From the NCBI GenBank assembly GCA_024397955.1, contig CP073744.1:1550001-1614000 (forward strand): 64,000 nucleotides of DNA, given 5' to 3'. Both the position numbers and the translations under genes were made by a program. The stretch's first letter is position 1; each line of letters begins with the position of its first letter. The DNA is from a bacterium SCSIO 12696. GTDB taxonomy: Bacteria; Pseudomonadota; Gammaproteobacteria; Pseudomonadales; Porticoccaceae. The notes under the pieces were generated by a model, which saw only the letters and a list, made by a program, of their open reading frames with translations, was not told the DNA's origin and searched no databases. Below are positions 16,988 to 25,571 of the stretch, piece by piece.

Positions 16988-18094
16988 ATGAATGCCCCCG
17001 TAAACACCAACCACTACCTGTTGCTGACTCCGGGCCCACTGACTACCAGCGACAGCGTGCGCCACTCCATGCTCAAAGACTGGTGTACCTGGGACGACGA
17101 ATACAACAATCTGGTACAGAGCGTTCGCCACGACCTGGTGGCTCTGGCCACCCTCAGCGAAGGCTACACCGCTGTTCTGATGCAAGGCAGTGGCACCGCT
17201 TCGGTAGAGGCCACCATTGGCAGCGCCGTACCTGAAAATGGCAAGCTGTTGATTCTCAGCAACGGCGCTTATGGCGACCGCATTGTCGAGATTGCCAACT
17301 ACCTGCGTATCGACTACGTGCAACAGGATCACCACGAGCTGGACGCCATCGACCTGGAGCGTCTGCAAGCCACACTGGCGGAAGACAGCGACATCACTCA
17401 CGTAGCCGTGGTTCACTGCGAAACCACCACTGGTCGCCTCAACGACATCCCTGCAGTCAGCGCCTTGGTCAAGCAACACAACAAGGTACTTATCGTCGAT
17501 GCCATGAGCAGTTTCGGTGGCTTACCCATGGATGTAGCAGCACTGAATATCGACTTTCTGGTGAGCTCTGCCAACAAATGCATTCAAGGGGTTCCCGGCT
17601 TCGGTTTTGTGATCGCGAAAACCGACGAAATGGAAAAACTGGAAGGCCGCGCTCGCTCCCTGAGCCTGGACCTTTACGACCAGTGGAAGACCATGGAAAC
17701 CCAAAATGGCAAGTGGCGCTTTACCTCGCCCACCCATGTGGTACGCGCCTTTCGTCAAGCCCTGGATGAACTGAACCTGGAAACACTGGAACAGCGTTAC
17801 CAGCGCTATCGCAACAATCAAAGCACATTGGCACAAGGCATGGCTGAACTGGGCTTTAAAACCATGATTGATGCCAGCGAACAGTCGCCGTTCATCACCT
17901 CGTTTTTCTACCCGGAATCGGAGCAGTTTGAATTTAACCGCTTTTACGAAGCTCTGAAACAGCAAGGTTTCGTGATCTACCCCGGCAAAGTCTCCAACGC
18001 CAGTTGCTTTCGAATTGGCACCATTGGTGAGGTGCAGGGGCACGATATTGAACGACTGCTCGGCGCCATCAAAAACAGCATGTACTGGGTATAA
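16988..18094 (+). CDS. phnW: 2-aminoethylphosphonate:pyruvate transaminase
   Basis: 368 aa PLP enzyme that moves the amino group of 2-aminoethylphosphonate (AEP) to pyruvate, giving phosphonoacetaldehyde and alanine. Family marks: [10 protein letters not shown] at the start, [22 protein letters not shown], the PLP aspartate in VDAMSSFGG (D171) and the Schiff-base lysine in [12 protein letters not shown] (K197). The ribosome site GGAGAAACC precedes the ATG. First gene of the operon, just after an operator-like palindrome. Confidence 0.95.
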   Translation: MNAPVNTNHYLLLTPGPLTTSDSVRHSMLKDWCTWDDEYNNLVQSVRHDLVALATLSEGYTAVLMQGSGTASVEATIGSAVPENGKLLILSNGAYGDRIVEIANYLRIDYVQQDHHELDAIDLERLQATLAEDSDITHVAVVHCETTTGRLNDIPAVSALVKQHNKVLIVDAMSSFGGLPMDVAALNIDFLVSSANKCIQGVPGFGFVIAKTDEMEKLEGRARSLSLDLYDQWKTMETQNGKWRFTSPTHVVRAFRQALDELNLETLEQRYQRYRNNQSTLAQGMAELGFKTMIDASEQSPFITSFFYPESEQFEFNRFYEALKQQGFVIYPGKVSNASCFRIGTIGEVQGHDIERLLGAIKNSMYWV

Positions 18095-18144
18095 AGCTAC
18101 TCGACTTTCAAACACCCAAACCACTTTTTAGATGAGCATCAGTA

Positions 18145-18957
18145 ATGAGCAACAACATTGAAGCAGTTATTCTGGATTGGGCCGGCACCGTTGTGGATTA
18201 CGGTTCTGTAGCCCCCACCACTATTTTTGTAGAAGCCTTTAAACAAGCCTACAACTTTGACATCAGCCTGGATGAAGCTCGCGGCCCCATGGGTATGGGC
18301 AAATGGGATCACATCAAGGCTCTGGGGCAAATGCCATCAGTGAATGAGCGCTGGACAGCCCAATTTGGTGCGCCCATGACCGACGTCACCGTGGACGAAA
18401 TCTACAGCGCCTTTATGCCACTGCAGAAAGCCAAGGTCGTCGACCACGCCACCCCCATTGCCGGCGCCCTGGACAGCATTCACTGGATGCGGCAACAGGG
18501 TATTAAAATTGGCAGCTGCTCCGGATACCCGCGAGAAGTCATGGAAGTGCTGGTAACTGCCGCCGCCGCACAAGGCTATATCCCAGATCACTATGTGGCC
18601 TGCGATGACCTGGCAGCGGGCTCTCGTCCCGGCCCCTGGATGGCACTGCAAAATGTGATTGCACTGGGTGTCAATGACGTCGCCAACTGCATCAAATTCG
18701 ACGACTCCGCCCCCGGTATCAGCGAAGGCCTGAATGCGGGCATGTGGACCATTGGCCTCAGCCTTACCGGCAATGCCGTGGGCCTGACCGAAGTGGAATG
18801 GAACGCGCTAAACGACATTCAAAAAGGGCAAATGCGCAGCGATGCCATCAGCGAACTGAGTGCCGCCGGCGCCCACTACGTGATCGACAGTCTGGCTGAA
18901 GCCCCACGGACTATTCAGGAGATCAGCGCCCGCCGGGCAAGAGGTGAAAGGCCCTAA
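18145..18957 (+). CDS. phnX: Phosphonoacetaldehyde hydrolase (phosphonatase)
   Basis: 270 aa HAD-family enzyme that cleaves the C-P bond of phosphonoacetaldehyde to acetaldehyde and phosphate. The nucleophile is in [13 protein letters not shown] (D11). The Schiff-base lysine is in MGMGKWDHI (K53), the same numbering as the Bacillus cereus enzyme. SGYPREVM and the acidic [11 protein letters not shown] complete the HAD core. It lies 50 bp after phnW and its TAA overlaps the next ATG (TAATG). Confidence 0.96.
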   Translation: MSNNIEAVILDWAGTVVDYGSVAPTTIFVEAFKQAYNFDISLDEARGPMGMGKWDHIKALGQMPSVNERWTAQFGAPMTDVTVDEIYSAFMPLQKAKVVDHATPIAGALDSIHWMRQQGIKIGSCSGYPREVMEVLVTAAAAQGYIPDHYVACDDLAAGSRPGPWMALQNVIALGVNDVANCIKFDDSAPGISEGLNAGMWTIGLSLTGNAVGLTEVEWNALNDIQKGQMRSDAISELSAAGAHYVIDSLAEAPRTIQEISARRARGERP

Positions 18958-20357
18958 TGGACAACAACCACCTGCCGTTTTGGTTTAAGGAAGCACTGGC
19001 GACAGAACAACCTCAGTCCAACACCCCGCTCTGTGAACACAAAAGTGCCGACATCTGTATTGTCGGCGGTGGTTACACCGGACTGTGGAGCGCCATCAAA
19101 ATCAAACAACAGGCACCGGAAAAGCAGGTGGTTGTTATTGACAAAGGTCTTTGTGGGGAAGGCGCATCTGGCCGCAACGGTGGCTGCATGCTCACCTTTT
19201 CCACCAAGTTCCCCACCTTGCGCCGCCTGCTGGGGGAAGCGGAAGCCATGGAGCTGGTTACCGCTTCTGAAAAAGCGGTATTTGCTATCCGCAACTTCTG
19301 CGACAAACACCGTATCGATGCCGATGTGCGCGTAGACGGTGCTCTGTACACCGCATCCAACCCCAGCCAGGTGGGCATTCTGCGCCCAGTCATTGCCGAG
19401 CTGGAGCGACTCGGCATCAACCGATGGCAAAAATGCACGGCAGAGCGATTGCAACAATTGTCTGGTTCCGGGCTCCACCTGGAGGGCCATTACAGCCCCG
19501 CCGCCGGTAGCCTGCAACCCGCCAAACTGGTACGTGGCCTGCGCCGGGTGGCCCAGGAAATGGGCGTGGAAATTTACGAACACACGCCCATGACCAAGCT
19601 GGACTATGGGCCCCAGGTTCAGGTTCACACCCCCACTGGCATTATCACTGCCGACAAGGTGATTCTGGCGATCAATGCCTGGATGGCCCGCAAATTCCGC
19701 TTCTTTCGCCGCAGCCTGGTACTGGTGTCATCGGATATGGTGATCACGGAGCCCATGCCGGAACAGCTGGACAAAATCGGCCTCAACCACGGCACCGCTG
19801 TAGTGGACTCGCGCACCTTTGTACACTACTACCGCAGCACCCCGGATGGCCGCTTGATGCTGGGCAAAGGGGGCAATTACTTTTCTTACGGTAACCGGGT
19901 ATCGCCGGTATTCGATTCCCCCAGCCGTTACCGTGGGCAGCTGGACAACGCCCTGCAACGGTTTTTCCCAACACTGCCTCACAACATTCACCAGACCTGG
20001 ACAGGTGCCTCGGATCGCTCGGTAACCGGGCTGCCATTTTTTGGCCATCTGCCCGGACAACCCAATGTACTCTACGGTTTCGGCTACTCTGGCAACGGTG
20101 TTGTACAGAGTCACCTGGGCGGCGACATCCTCACCGCCATGGCCCTGGAACTGGATAACTCCTGGCGTCACTCGCCACTGGCTCGAGGGTGTCGCGGCTA
20201 CTTCCCGCCAGAGCCCCTTCGCACCGGTGGTGCGCTGATGGTACGCAACGCAATACGCCGAGTAGAAGCCCGCCAAGACGCCAACAAGACGCCATTTGTT
20301 GGCGATACCTGGCTGGCGGCGCTGGCAGGCAGTGCCGGCAAGGCTGACCGACTGTGA
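18957..20357 (+). CDS. FAD-dependent amine oxidase of phosphonate cluster
   Basis: 466 aa D-amino-acid-oxidase-fold flavoprotein. The dinucleotide site VGGGYTGLWSA (about 40) leads into a conserved GEGASGRNGGCM. LMLGKGGNYFSYGN and the C-terminal YGFGYSGNGVVQSHLGG FAD segment follow. It belongs to the DadA / gamma-glutamylputrescine-oxidase-like group. Such genes recur in AEP clusters, where some relatives oxidise AEP or N-methyl-AEP to phosphonoacetaldehyde (from memory). That would feed PhnX directly without pyruvate. It is translationally coupled to phnX (TAATG) and to the HD gene (GTGA), so a role in the same pathway is likely, but the substrate is not proven here. Confidence 0.82.
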   Translation: MDNNHLPFWFKEALATEQPQSNTPLCEHKSADICIVGGGYTGLWSAIKIKQQAPEKQVVVIDKGLCGEGASGRNGGCMLTFSTKFPTLRRLLGEAEAMELVTASEKAVFAIRNFCDKHRIDADVRVDGALYTASNPSQVGILRPVIAELERLGINRWQKCTAERLQQLSGSGLHLEGHYSPAAGSLQPAKLVRGLRRVAQEMGVEIYEHTPMTKLDYGPQVQVHTPTGIITADKVILAINAWMARKFRFFRRSLVLVSSDMVITEPMPEQLDKIGLNHGTAVVDSRTFVHYYRSTPDGRLMLGKGGNYFSYGNRVSPVFDSPSRYRGQLDNALQRFFPTLPHNIHQTWTGASDRSVTGLPFFGHLPGQPNVLYGFGYSGNGVVQSHLGGDILTAMALELDNSWRHSPLARGCRGYFPPEPLRTGGALMVRNAIRRVEARQDANKTPFVGDTWLAALAGSAGKADRL

Positions 20358-20923
20358 ACGCTTGCGACCCAGGTAAAAGCATCGCGCAAATTCGCGAATT
20401 ATTTGAAGAGTACGGCGAACGCCATTACGGCGAAGCCTGCACTCAGCTGGAGCACGCAATCAGCTGTGCCCAGCACGCGGTGCAAAGCAATATGCCAGAG
20501 CACATGGTGATTGCTGCCTTGCTGCACGATATAGGCCACTTTGTCGCGGATCGGCAGGGCTTACCGGGCTTTGATCAATGGGGGTATGCCGCTCACGACT
20601 CCCTGGGTGCCAATTACCTCCAGTCCTTAGGCTTCGGCAAGGCAGTGACCGAACCCATTCGACTACACGTCGCCGCCAAACGCTATCAGGCAACTTTGGA
20701 AAATACCGAACTGTCTGTAGCCAGCAGCGCAACGCTGCAACAACAAGGCGGCACCATGAGCAACCAGGAATGCCAACAATTCAAGAGCCACCCCTGGGCC
20801 AATGATGCGCTCAGGTTGCGCCAGTTGGACGACACGGGCAAGCCAGACAAGCTGGAAAATACCAATATTGAGCCCTGGCTTGAGAGAGCCAAAGTTTATT
20901 TACGGGCATCTCAGACAACCTGA
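20354..20923 (+). CDS. PhnZ-like HD-domain diiron oxygenase (phosphonate-associated)
   Basis: 189 aa, GTG start overlapping the previous stop. It matches the phosphonate-operon HD family (TIGR03276/PhnZ type). The PhnZ diiron ligands are all recognisable: H34, H58-D59 in LLHDIGH, H81, H105 and D159 or D160 in RQLDD. The substrate residues Y25 and E27 (HYGEA), H62 and K109 (HVAAKRY) are also present. PhnZ cleaves the C-P bond of (R)-1-hydroxy-AEP made by the 2-oxoglutarate oxygenase PhnY. No phnY is in this cluster, so the hydroxylated substrate must come from outside the cell or from an enzyme elsewhere. Confidence 0.85.
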   Translation: MNACDPGKSIAQIRELFEEYGERHYGEACTQLEHAISCAQHAVQSNMPEHMVIAALLHDIGHFVADRQGLPGFDQWGYAAHDSLGANYLQSLGFGKAVTEPIRLHVAAKRYQATLENTELSVASSATLQQQGGTMSNQECQQFKSHPWANDALRLRQLDDTGKPDKLENTNIEPWLERAKVYLRASQTT

Positions 20924-21026
20924 AATAATTATTTCCAATTAATTCAATTCATTACCAAATAAATGATTTTTTCATTTAAAGCGTATTGGCTGTACCCGCC
21001 TATTATAAAGTTTTTCTGAAAAAATC

Positions 21027-21043
21027 ATCTGGTATATTCCAGT
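21027..21043. promoter_or_regulatory. Putative phosphonate-regulator operator 4 (TonB receptor)
   Basis: ATCTGGTATATTCCAGT, 112 bp before the receptor ATG, almost the reverse complement of the phnW site. A TATATT inside it could be the -10 box. The rest of the 231-bp gap 20924-21154 is AT-rich with no gene. Confidence 0.65.
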
Positions 21044-21154
21044 TGTAAAATTAGTTTCATATTACATCGGTATTGTTCTCCCCAGAATCACCCAATACTG
21101 CGGGCAAAGCCCATTAACAACCCAGCTATATAGCTGAACATCAAGGGGAAACCA

Positions 21155-23725
21155 ATGAACAAGCTCTCTCCACTCGCAGCCGCCATTGCGATTGCCAGCA
21201 GCCAGTTGGTTATGGCTGAAAGCAATAGCGATCAGGTTATCGAAGAAGTTCGTGTACTGGGCCACATTGTGCGTGGCCAGATGAAAGCACTCAGCGAACA
21301 GCGCAATTCCAACCGCATCGTCAATGTTGTGGCTGCGGACGGCATTGGCAAGCTGCCAGATCGCAACGCCGCCGAAGCAGTACAGCGAATTCCCGGCGTA
21401 TCCATTGAACGTGACCAGGGCGAAGGCCGCTTTGTGGCCGTGCGCGGCCTGCCCTCTCAATGGGCATCAACCACCCTTAACGGCGACCGTCTACCCACCG
21501 CCGAAGAAGAAACCATCACTCGCGCCACTGCGTTTGACTTTTTCCCTTCAGAATTGATTGAGTCAGTGGAAGTTTCCAAAGCGGTTACTGCAGACATGGA
21601 AGGAGACGCCATTGGCGGCGCAGTAAACTTTATTACCCGCACCGCTCCAGAAGAAGAAGTATTGAGCTTCACCGCAGGCACCGGCTACAGCGAAAAAGCC
21701 GAAGACGGTGGGCACGCGTTGAACCTGACCTACGGCAACCGCATTCTCGACGACAAATTGGGCTTTATTGTTAACGTCTCCAAATGGGAACGCGACTGGG
21801 CCACAGACAACTTTGAACCCCGCCGCACCGGAAGCCTGGGCGGTATCCGCCGCCTGGAACTGCGTGACTACACCGGCACCCGCGACACGGTGGGCTTTAA
21901 CGGCGCCATGGAATACGTATTCGACAACGGCGACACTGTGTTCGCCCGCGCCAACTACGGCACTCTGGACGACGACGAAACCCATTACAAGCATCGCTAC
22001 CGCTTCGATAAAGATCGCGTGGAACTGCAAAACATCCACGATATTCTGATTACCGAATTAACCGGTTACCAGATTGGTGGTGAGCACCAGCTGGCTGAAA
22101 CCACCCGCCTTAACTGGCAGCTTTCAACCTACGAAAATGAGTTCCGCTACGGTGATCTCCCTGACGCGGAAAACAATTCTTATTTCGTGACCCGTTTTGA
22201 CCAAACCAATGTTGGCTATGTTGGCCTGGAAGATCGCGGCGACGGTAAAAACCTGGCTTACAACGTCATTGATGGCGGCACCGATGAGCCTTTTGGTGTG
22301 AACACCCACCTACCCAGTGGTTACGTAGCCGACCCCACTCAGGCCAGCCTCAAATCCGTTGAACTCTACAAGGTATTCGTCAACGAAAAAGACAAGGCGG
22401 TGCTGCAATTTGATCTGACCACCGAAGCCAGTGACACCGTGGAATGGAAGTACGGTTTTAAATACCGCGACAAAGAGCGTATATCTCGCTTCACCGACGA
22501 ATTTTATGTGTGGAACGAAGACCGCGCCGGGCGCGCTGCACCACTACTGTCTGATTTCAATTTGATGGATCAGCCAGGCCGCAACGATTTTTTCTCCGGC
22601 GATATCGACACCAACGCCAGTGCCGACTTCTTCCAGGTTGTCTCCCGGGAAGAGCTGGTACAGTTTTGGGCGGATAACCAGCAATTCTTTGACCTGTCTC
22701 CCGAATCCGACGGCGACACTGTTCTGGTACCCAACGGCCGCAACTTCGACGTAGAAGAAGAGCAAATGGCGGTTTACGGTATGGCCACCTGGAACTACAG
22801 CGAAAACATCACCGTTGTCGGCGGCCTGCGTCTGGAGCAAACCACCACGGACGTATTCGGTCAGCAACGTGTTGTAACAGACAGCGGCGAGAGCATTGAA
22901 GACTTTTCAGACAGCAACGACTACCTGTCTGTGCTGCCATCACTGCACATCAAGTACGCCATTAACGACGACAGCAATGTGCGTTTTGCTCTGACCCGCA
23001 CCTTTGCCCGCCCTGACTTCGGCTCATTGACTCCCAGTGCCACTCTGGACAGCGCCGATGGCGAAGTGGATATCGGCAACCCCAACCTGGACCCAACCTA
23101 TTCCTGGAATCTGGATTTGTTGTATGAACGCTACCTGGGCAATCTGGGTGTGGTATCTGCCGGGTTGTTCCACAAGGAAATTTCAGACCCGATCTACTCA
23201 TCTAGAGAGCAGGGGCAATTCCGTGGCAACGACGTTGATATTGTTTCTTTTGCCAACGGCGCCAGCGGATCACTGACCGGACTTGAGCTGGCCTTTAACA
23301 ACAGCCTGGAGTTTATTGACCCAGCCTTGGAAAACTTTGGCTTCCAGACCAACCTGACGCTGATGGATTCTGAGTTCACCTTGCCAGACGGCCGCGTAGC
23401 CGCAGTGCCACGCCAGGCGGACGAGCTGTACAACATGGCGGTGTACTACGACAACGGTGTGTTTGCCGCCCGTATTGCCCTGAACCACAAGGGTGAGTAC
23501 ATCGAACAGTACGGTTCCGACGCCAACAGCGACCGCATCTACGGCGACTACACCAGCCTGGACGTGACCACCACCTGGAACATCACTGACAACATGCTGG
23601 TGTACCTGGAGGCCAACAACATCAACAACGAACCGCTGATTTACTTTATCGGTAACGAAGCACGCCCAGCCCAAGTGGAGTTCTACGGAACCCGCGCCCA
23701 GCTCGGCTTTAAATACTCGTTTTAA
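21155..23725 (+). CDS. TonB-dependent outer-membrane receptor of the phosphonate block
   Basis: 856 aa. A signal peptide (about 1-21, cleaving after LVMA) leads to a TonB-box-like IEEVRVLG (about 29-36). The plug domain (about 50-170) has GKLPDRNAAEAVQRIPGVSIER, VRGL and GDAIGGAVNFITR. A 22-strand-type barrel ends in the outer-membrane signature FKYSF. The form is that of the TIGR01782 (Xanthomonas/Caulobacter) receptor group, which imports oligosaccharides and other large solutes. No FecIR-type regulators are nearby. A shared operator palindrome and position suggest import of phosphonate or a phosphonate-bearing conjugate (inference). Confidence 0.88.
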   Translation: MNKLSPLAAAIAIASSQLVMAESNSDQVIEEVRVLGHIVRGQMKALSEQRNSNRIVNVVAADGIGKLPDRNAAEAVQRIPGVSIERDQGEGRFVAVRGLPSQWASTTLNGDRLPTAEEETITRATAFDFFPSELIESVEVSKAVTADMEGDAIGGAVNFITRTAPEEEVLSFTAGTGYSEKAEDGGHALNLTYGNRILDDKLGFIVNVSKWERDWATDNFEPRRTGSLGGIRRLELRDYTGTRDTVGFNGAMEYVFDNGDTVFARANYGTLDDDETHYKHRYRFDKDRVELQNIHDILITELTGYQIGGEHQLAETTRLNWQLSTYENEFRYGDLPDAENNSYFVTRFDQTNVGYVGLEDRGDGKNLAYNVIDGGTDEPFGVNTHLPSGYVADPTQASLKSVELYKVFVNEKDKAVLQFDLTTEASDTVEWKYGFKYRDKERISRFTDEFYVWNEDRAGRAAPLLSDFNLMDQPGRNDFFSGDIDTNASADFFQVVSREELVQFWADNQQFFDLSPESDGDTVLVPNGRNFDVEEEQMAVYGMATWNYSENITVVGGLRLEQTTTDVFGQQRVVTDSGESIEDFSDSNDYLSVLPSLHIKYAINDDSNVRFALTRTFARPDFGSLTPSATLDSADGEVDIGNPNLDPTYSWNLDLLYERYLGNLGVVSAGLFHKEISDPIYSSREQGQFRGNDVDIVSFANGASGSLTGLELAFNNSLEFIDPALENFGFQTNLTLMDSEFTLPDGRVAAVPRQADELYNMAVYYDNGVFAARIALNHKGEYIEQYGSDANSDRIYGDYTSLDVTTTWNITDNMLVYLEANNINNEPLIYFIGNEARPAQVEFYGTRAQLGFKYSF

Positions 23726-23736
23726 CGTCCCCTATT

Positions 23737-23756
23737 GAGCGTGCTTCGGCACGCTC
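23737..23756. terminator. UUCG hairpin after the receptor gene
   Basis: GAGCGTGC, loop TTCG, GCACGCTC, starting 12 bp past the receptor stop. No T tract of its own; it precedes a second, T-tailed hairpin and may protect the 3' end. Confidence 0.5.
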
Positions 23757-23765
23757 GCGCAAAAG

Positions 23766-23801
23766 AAAATGCCCCGATTCATCAGACCGGGGCATTTTTT
23801 T
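23766..23801 (+). terminator. Intrinsic terminator after the receptor gene
   Basis: AAAATGCCCCG and CGGGGCATTTT arms around a 14-nt loop, with seven T at the end. Confidence 0.85.
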
Positions 23802-23808
23802 GATAAAA

Positions 23809-23835
23809 AGCAGCGAGCTTCGTGCTGCGAGCAGA
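23809..23835 (+). repeat. GCTGCGAGCA dispersed repeat, copy 3
   Basis: Member of the repeat family seen at 5613 and 6037. It shares 20 of 24 bases with the inverted copy at 24440-24473, including a pair-specific GAGCAGAYCGAG end. Confidence 0.55.
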
Positions 23836-23881
23836 CCGAGTGTATTTGATTTTATTCGGGAAACTTTTGAATTGAGCAGAC

Positions 23882-23953
23882 TTGTCGGACTAAAGCCCGA
23901 CCTACAATAAAAATCCCACACCTTCCCCTGTAGATTGGCCTTTAGGCCGACAA
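23882..23953. repeat. REP-like inverted pair (TTGTCGG...CTACA)
   Basis: A 25-bp unit at 23882-23906 is repeated in inverse orientation at 23929-23953 with 21 of 25 matches. Each unit is itself partly palindromic (CGG-CTAAAG-CC). The layout is that of a BIME. Confidence 0.6.
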
Positions 23954-23960
23954 ATATCTA

Positions 23961-24284
23961 TCAGGCGCTTTGATACTTCGTCAGGATTTCACTACAAGCT
24001 TTCTTTACATCTTCCCTATAAAAATTCACAACTTCCTTTAATTCTTTATCCGACCTTTCTAACAACATAGAGGAGCAATACTGTCTCACTTTTTCTGTGG
24101 GTAAATGGTCTGTATCAGATTCAATAACACCAAACACATGAAACTCAGTGCCCCAGCGCTCATCGTAAAAACTATTTCCAAGCCTCCAAAGCTCAATCAC
24201 ATTGTCCAAATAGTTAACATCTGAATCCAATAGTGCTTTGGCTAGTTCGCAAGCTTGCACTTTAATGTCTGTTTTATCTTCCAT
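23961..24284 (-). CDS. Hypothetical small acidic protein
   Basis: 107 aa from the ATG at 24284; a GTG 34 codons upstream would give 141 aa, and neither has a strong ribosome site. Family not recognised. The protein is mostly helical and charged (VQACELAKALLDSDVNYLD; LLERSDKELKEVVNFYRED). The gene is AT-richer than its neighbours and stands alone between the phosphonate block and prfA. Inverted copies of a dispersed repeat lie on both sides. This suggests a recent arrival. Confidence 0.5.
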   Translation of the reverse strand: MEDKTDIKVQACELAKALLDSDVNYLDNVIELWRLGNSFYDERWGTEFHVFGVIESDTDHLPTEKVRQYCSSMLLERSDKELKEVVNFYREDVKKACSEILTKYQSA

Positions 24285-24439
24285 ACTCGAGATAGCAGAA
24301 TAAATTAAAAATTTTAACTTTCCATCATCGCAAACGAAACGCGGTGATTTCCAACCGAGCACTCCGAAGTCAGAAAATTGCCGCACCTCTTCGCGGCTCG
24401 CAATGGCGAGTAATACTCAAAGTACCAACTACCCTCGAT

Positions 24440-24473
24440 CTGCTCGCAACCCGCAGCCCGAAACTCGCAGCAC
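24440..24473 (-). repeat. GCTGCGAGCA dispersed repeat, copy 4 (inverted)
   Basis: Reverse-complement partner of the copy at 23809-23835. It abuts the prfA stop codon at 24474. Confidence 0.55.
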
Positions 24474-25559
24474 TTATTCCCCCGCCAACGCCGCCAGTTG
24501 ATCCGCTTGATATTCCGTCACCAACGGTTGCACCACTTCTTCCAATTTGCCTTGCATAATTTCGTCTAATTTATAGAGCGTCAGATTGATGCGGTGGTCG
24601 GTGACTCGGCCTTGGGGGTAGTTGTAGGTGCGAATCCGCTCGGAGCGATCACCACTGCCCACCAACAAGCGACGGGTGTCGGACTGCTCTTTGGCAGCGG
24701 CTTCTTCCTGGGCCTGCTGCAGACGCGACTGCAAGTGCGCCAACGCCTTGGCTTTGTTTTTGTGCTGGGAACGTTCGTCCTGGCACTCCACCACTACGCC
24801 AGTGGGCAGGTGGGTAATGCGAATAGCCGAGTCGGTCTTGTTGACGTGCTGGCCACCGGCACCGGAGGCGCGAAAGGTATCAATGCGCAGCTCCGCCGGG
24901 TTGATTTCGATGGCATCCAGCGCGTCCGCTTCCGCCAAAATTGCCACGGTGCAAGCGGAGGTGTGAATGCGCCCTTGAGATTCGGTTTCCGGTACTCGCT
25001 GCACCCGGTGGGCACCGGACTCAAACTTCAGTTTGGAGTAAGCACCGGCCCCGACAACGCGACTGATCACTTCTTTAAAACCGCCGTGCTCACCGTCGCG
25101 GGCGCTGATCATTTCGATGCGCCAGCCCTGCAGTTCCGCGTAGCGGGAGTACATGCGAAACAAATCGCCGGAAAAAATCGCCGCTTCGTCACCACCAGTG
25201 CCAGCGCGAATTTCCAGGAACACGTTTTTGTCGTCGTTGGGGTCTTTGGGCAGCAGCAGTTTTTGCAGCTCGGTTTCCAACGGCTCCAGCGCTGCCTCAC
25301 CCTGCTTCAATTCTTCCTGAGCCATTTCCCGCATATCCGGGTCGGCGTCCTTGAGCATGGCTTTAGCTTCGTCGATGTCCGCCAATACCTGCTGGTAACG
25401 ACCATAGCTTTTTACCACCGGCTCCAGCTCGGCGTACTCGCGACTCAACGCCTGAAACTTTTTTTGATCGCCAATCACATCCGGATCGCCCAGGGAAATC
25501 CCCACTTCTTCGTAGCGTTCCATCAGGTGTTCCAGTTTGTCGAGAATGCTTTGTTTCAT
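24474..25559 (-). CDS. prfA: Peptide chain release factor 1
   Basis: 361 aa. RF1 ends translation at UAA and UAG. The tripeptide anticodon region reads [16 protein letters not shown] (PxT as PET, 190-192), and the catalytic GGQ is at 235-237 in [13 protein letters not shown]. Length and sequence match the E. coli protein closely. It starts 12 bp after the hemA stop, so the two are one operon. prmC, its usual downstream partner and modifier, is displaced to 15175-16011. Confidence 0.97.
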   Translation of the reverse strand: MKQSILDKLEHLMERYEEVGISLGDPDVIGDQKKFQALSREYAELEPVVKSYGRYQQVLADIDEAKAMLKDADPDMREMAQEELKQGEAALEPLETELQKLLLPKDPNDDKNVFLEIRAGTGGDEAAIFSGDLFRMYSRYAELQGWRIEMISARDGEHGGFKEVISRVVGAGAYSKLKFESGAHRVQRVPETESQGRIHTSACTVAILAEADALDAIEINPAELRIDTFRASGAGGQHVNKTDSAIRITHLPTGVVVECQDERSQHKNKAKALAHLQSRLQQAQEEAAAKEQSDTRRLLVGSGDRSERIRTYNYPQGRVTDHRINLTLYKLDEIMQGKLEEVVQPLVTEYQADQLAALAGE

Positions 25560-25571
25560 GGCAATTTGTAT

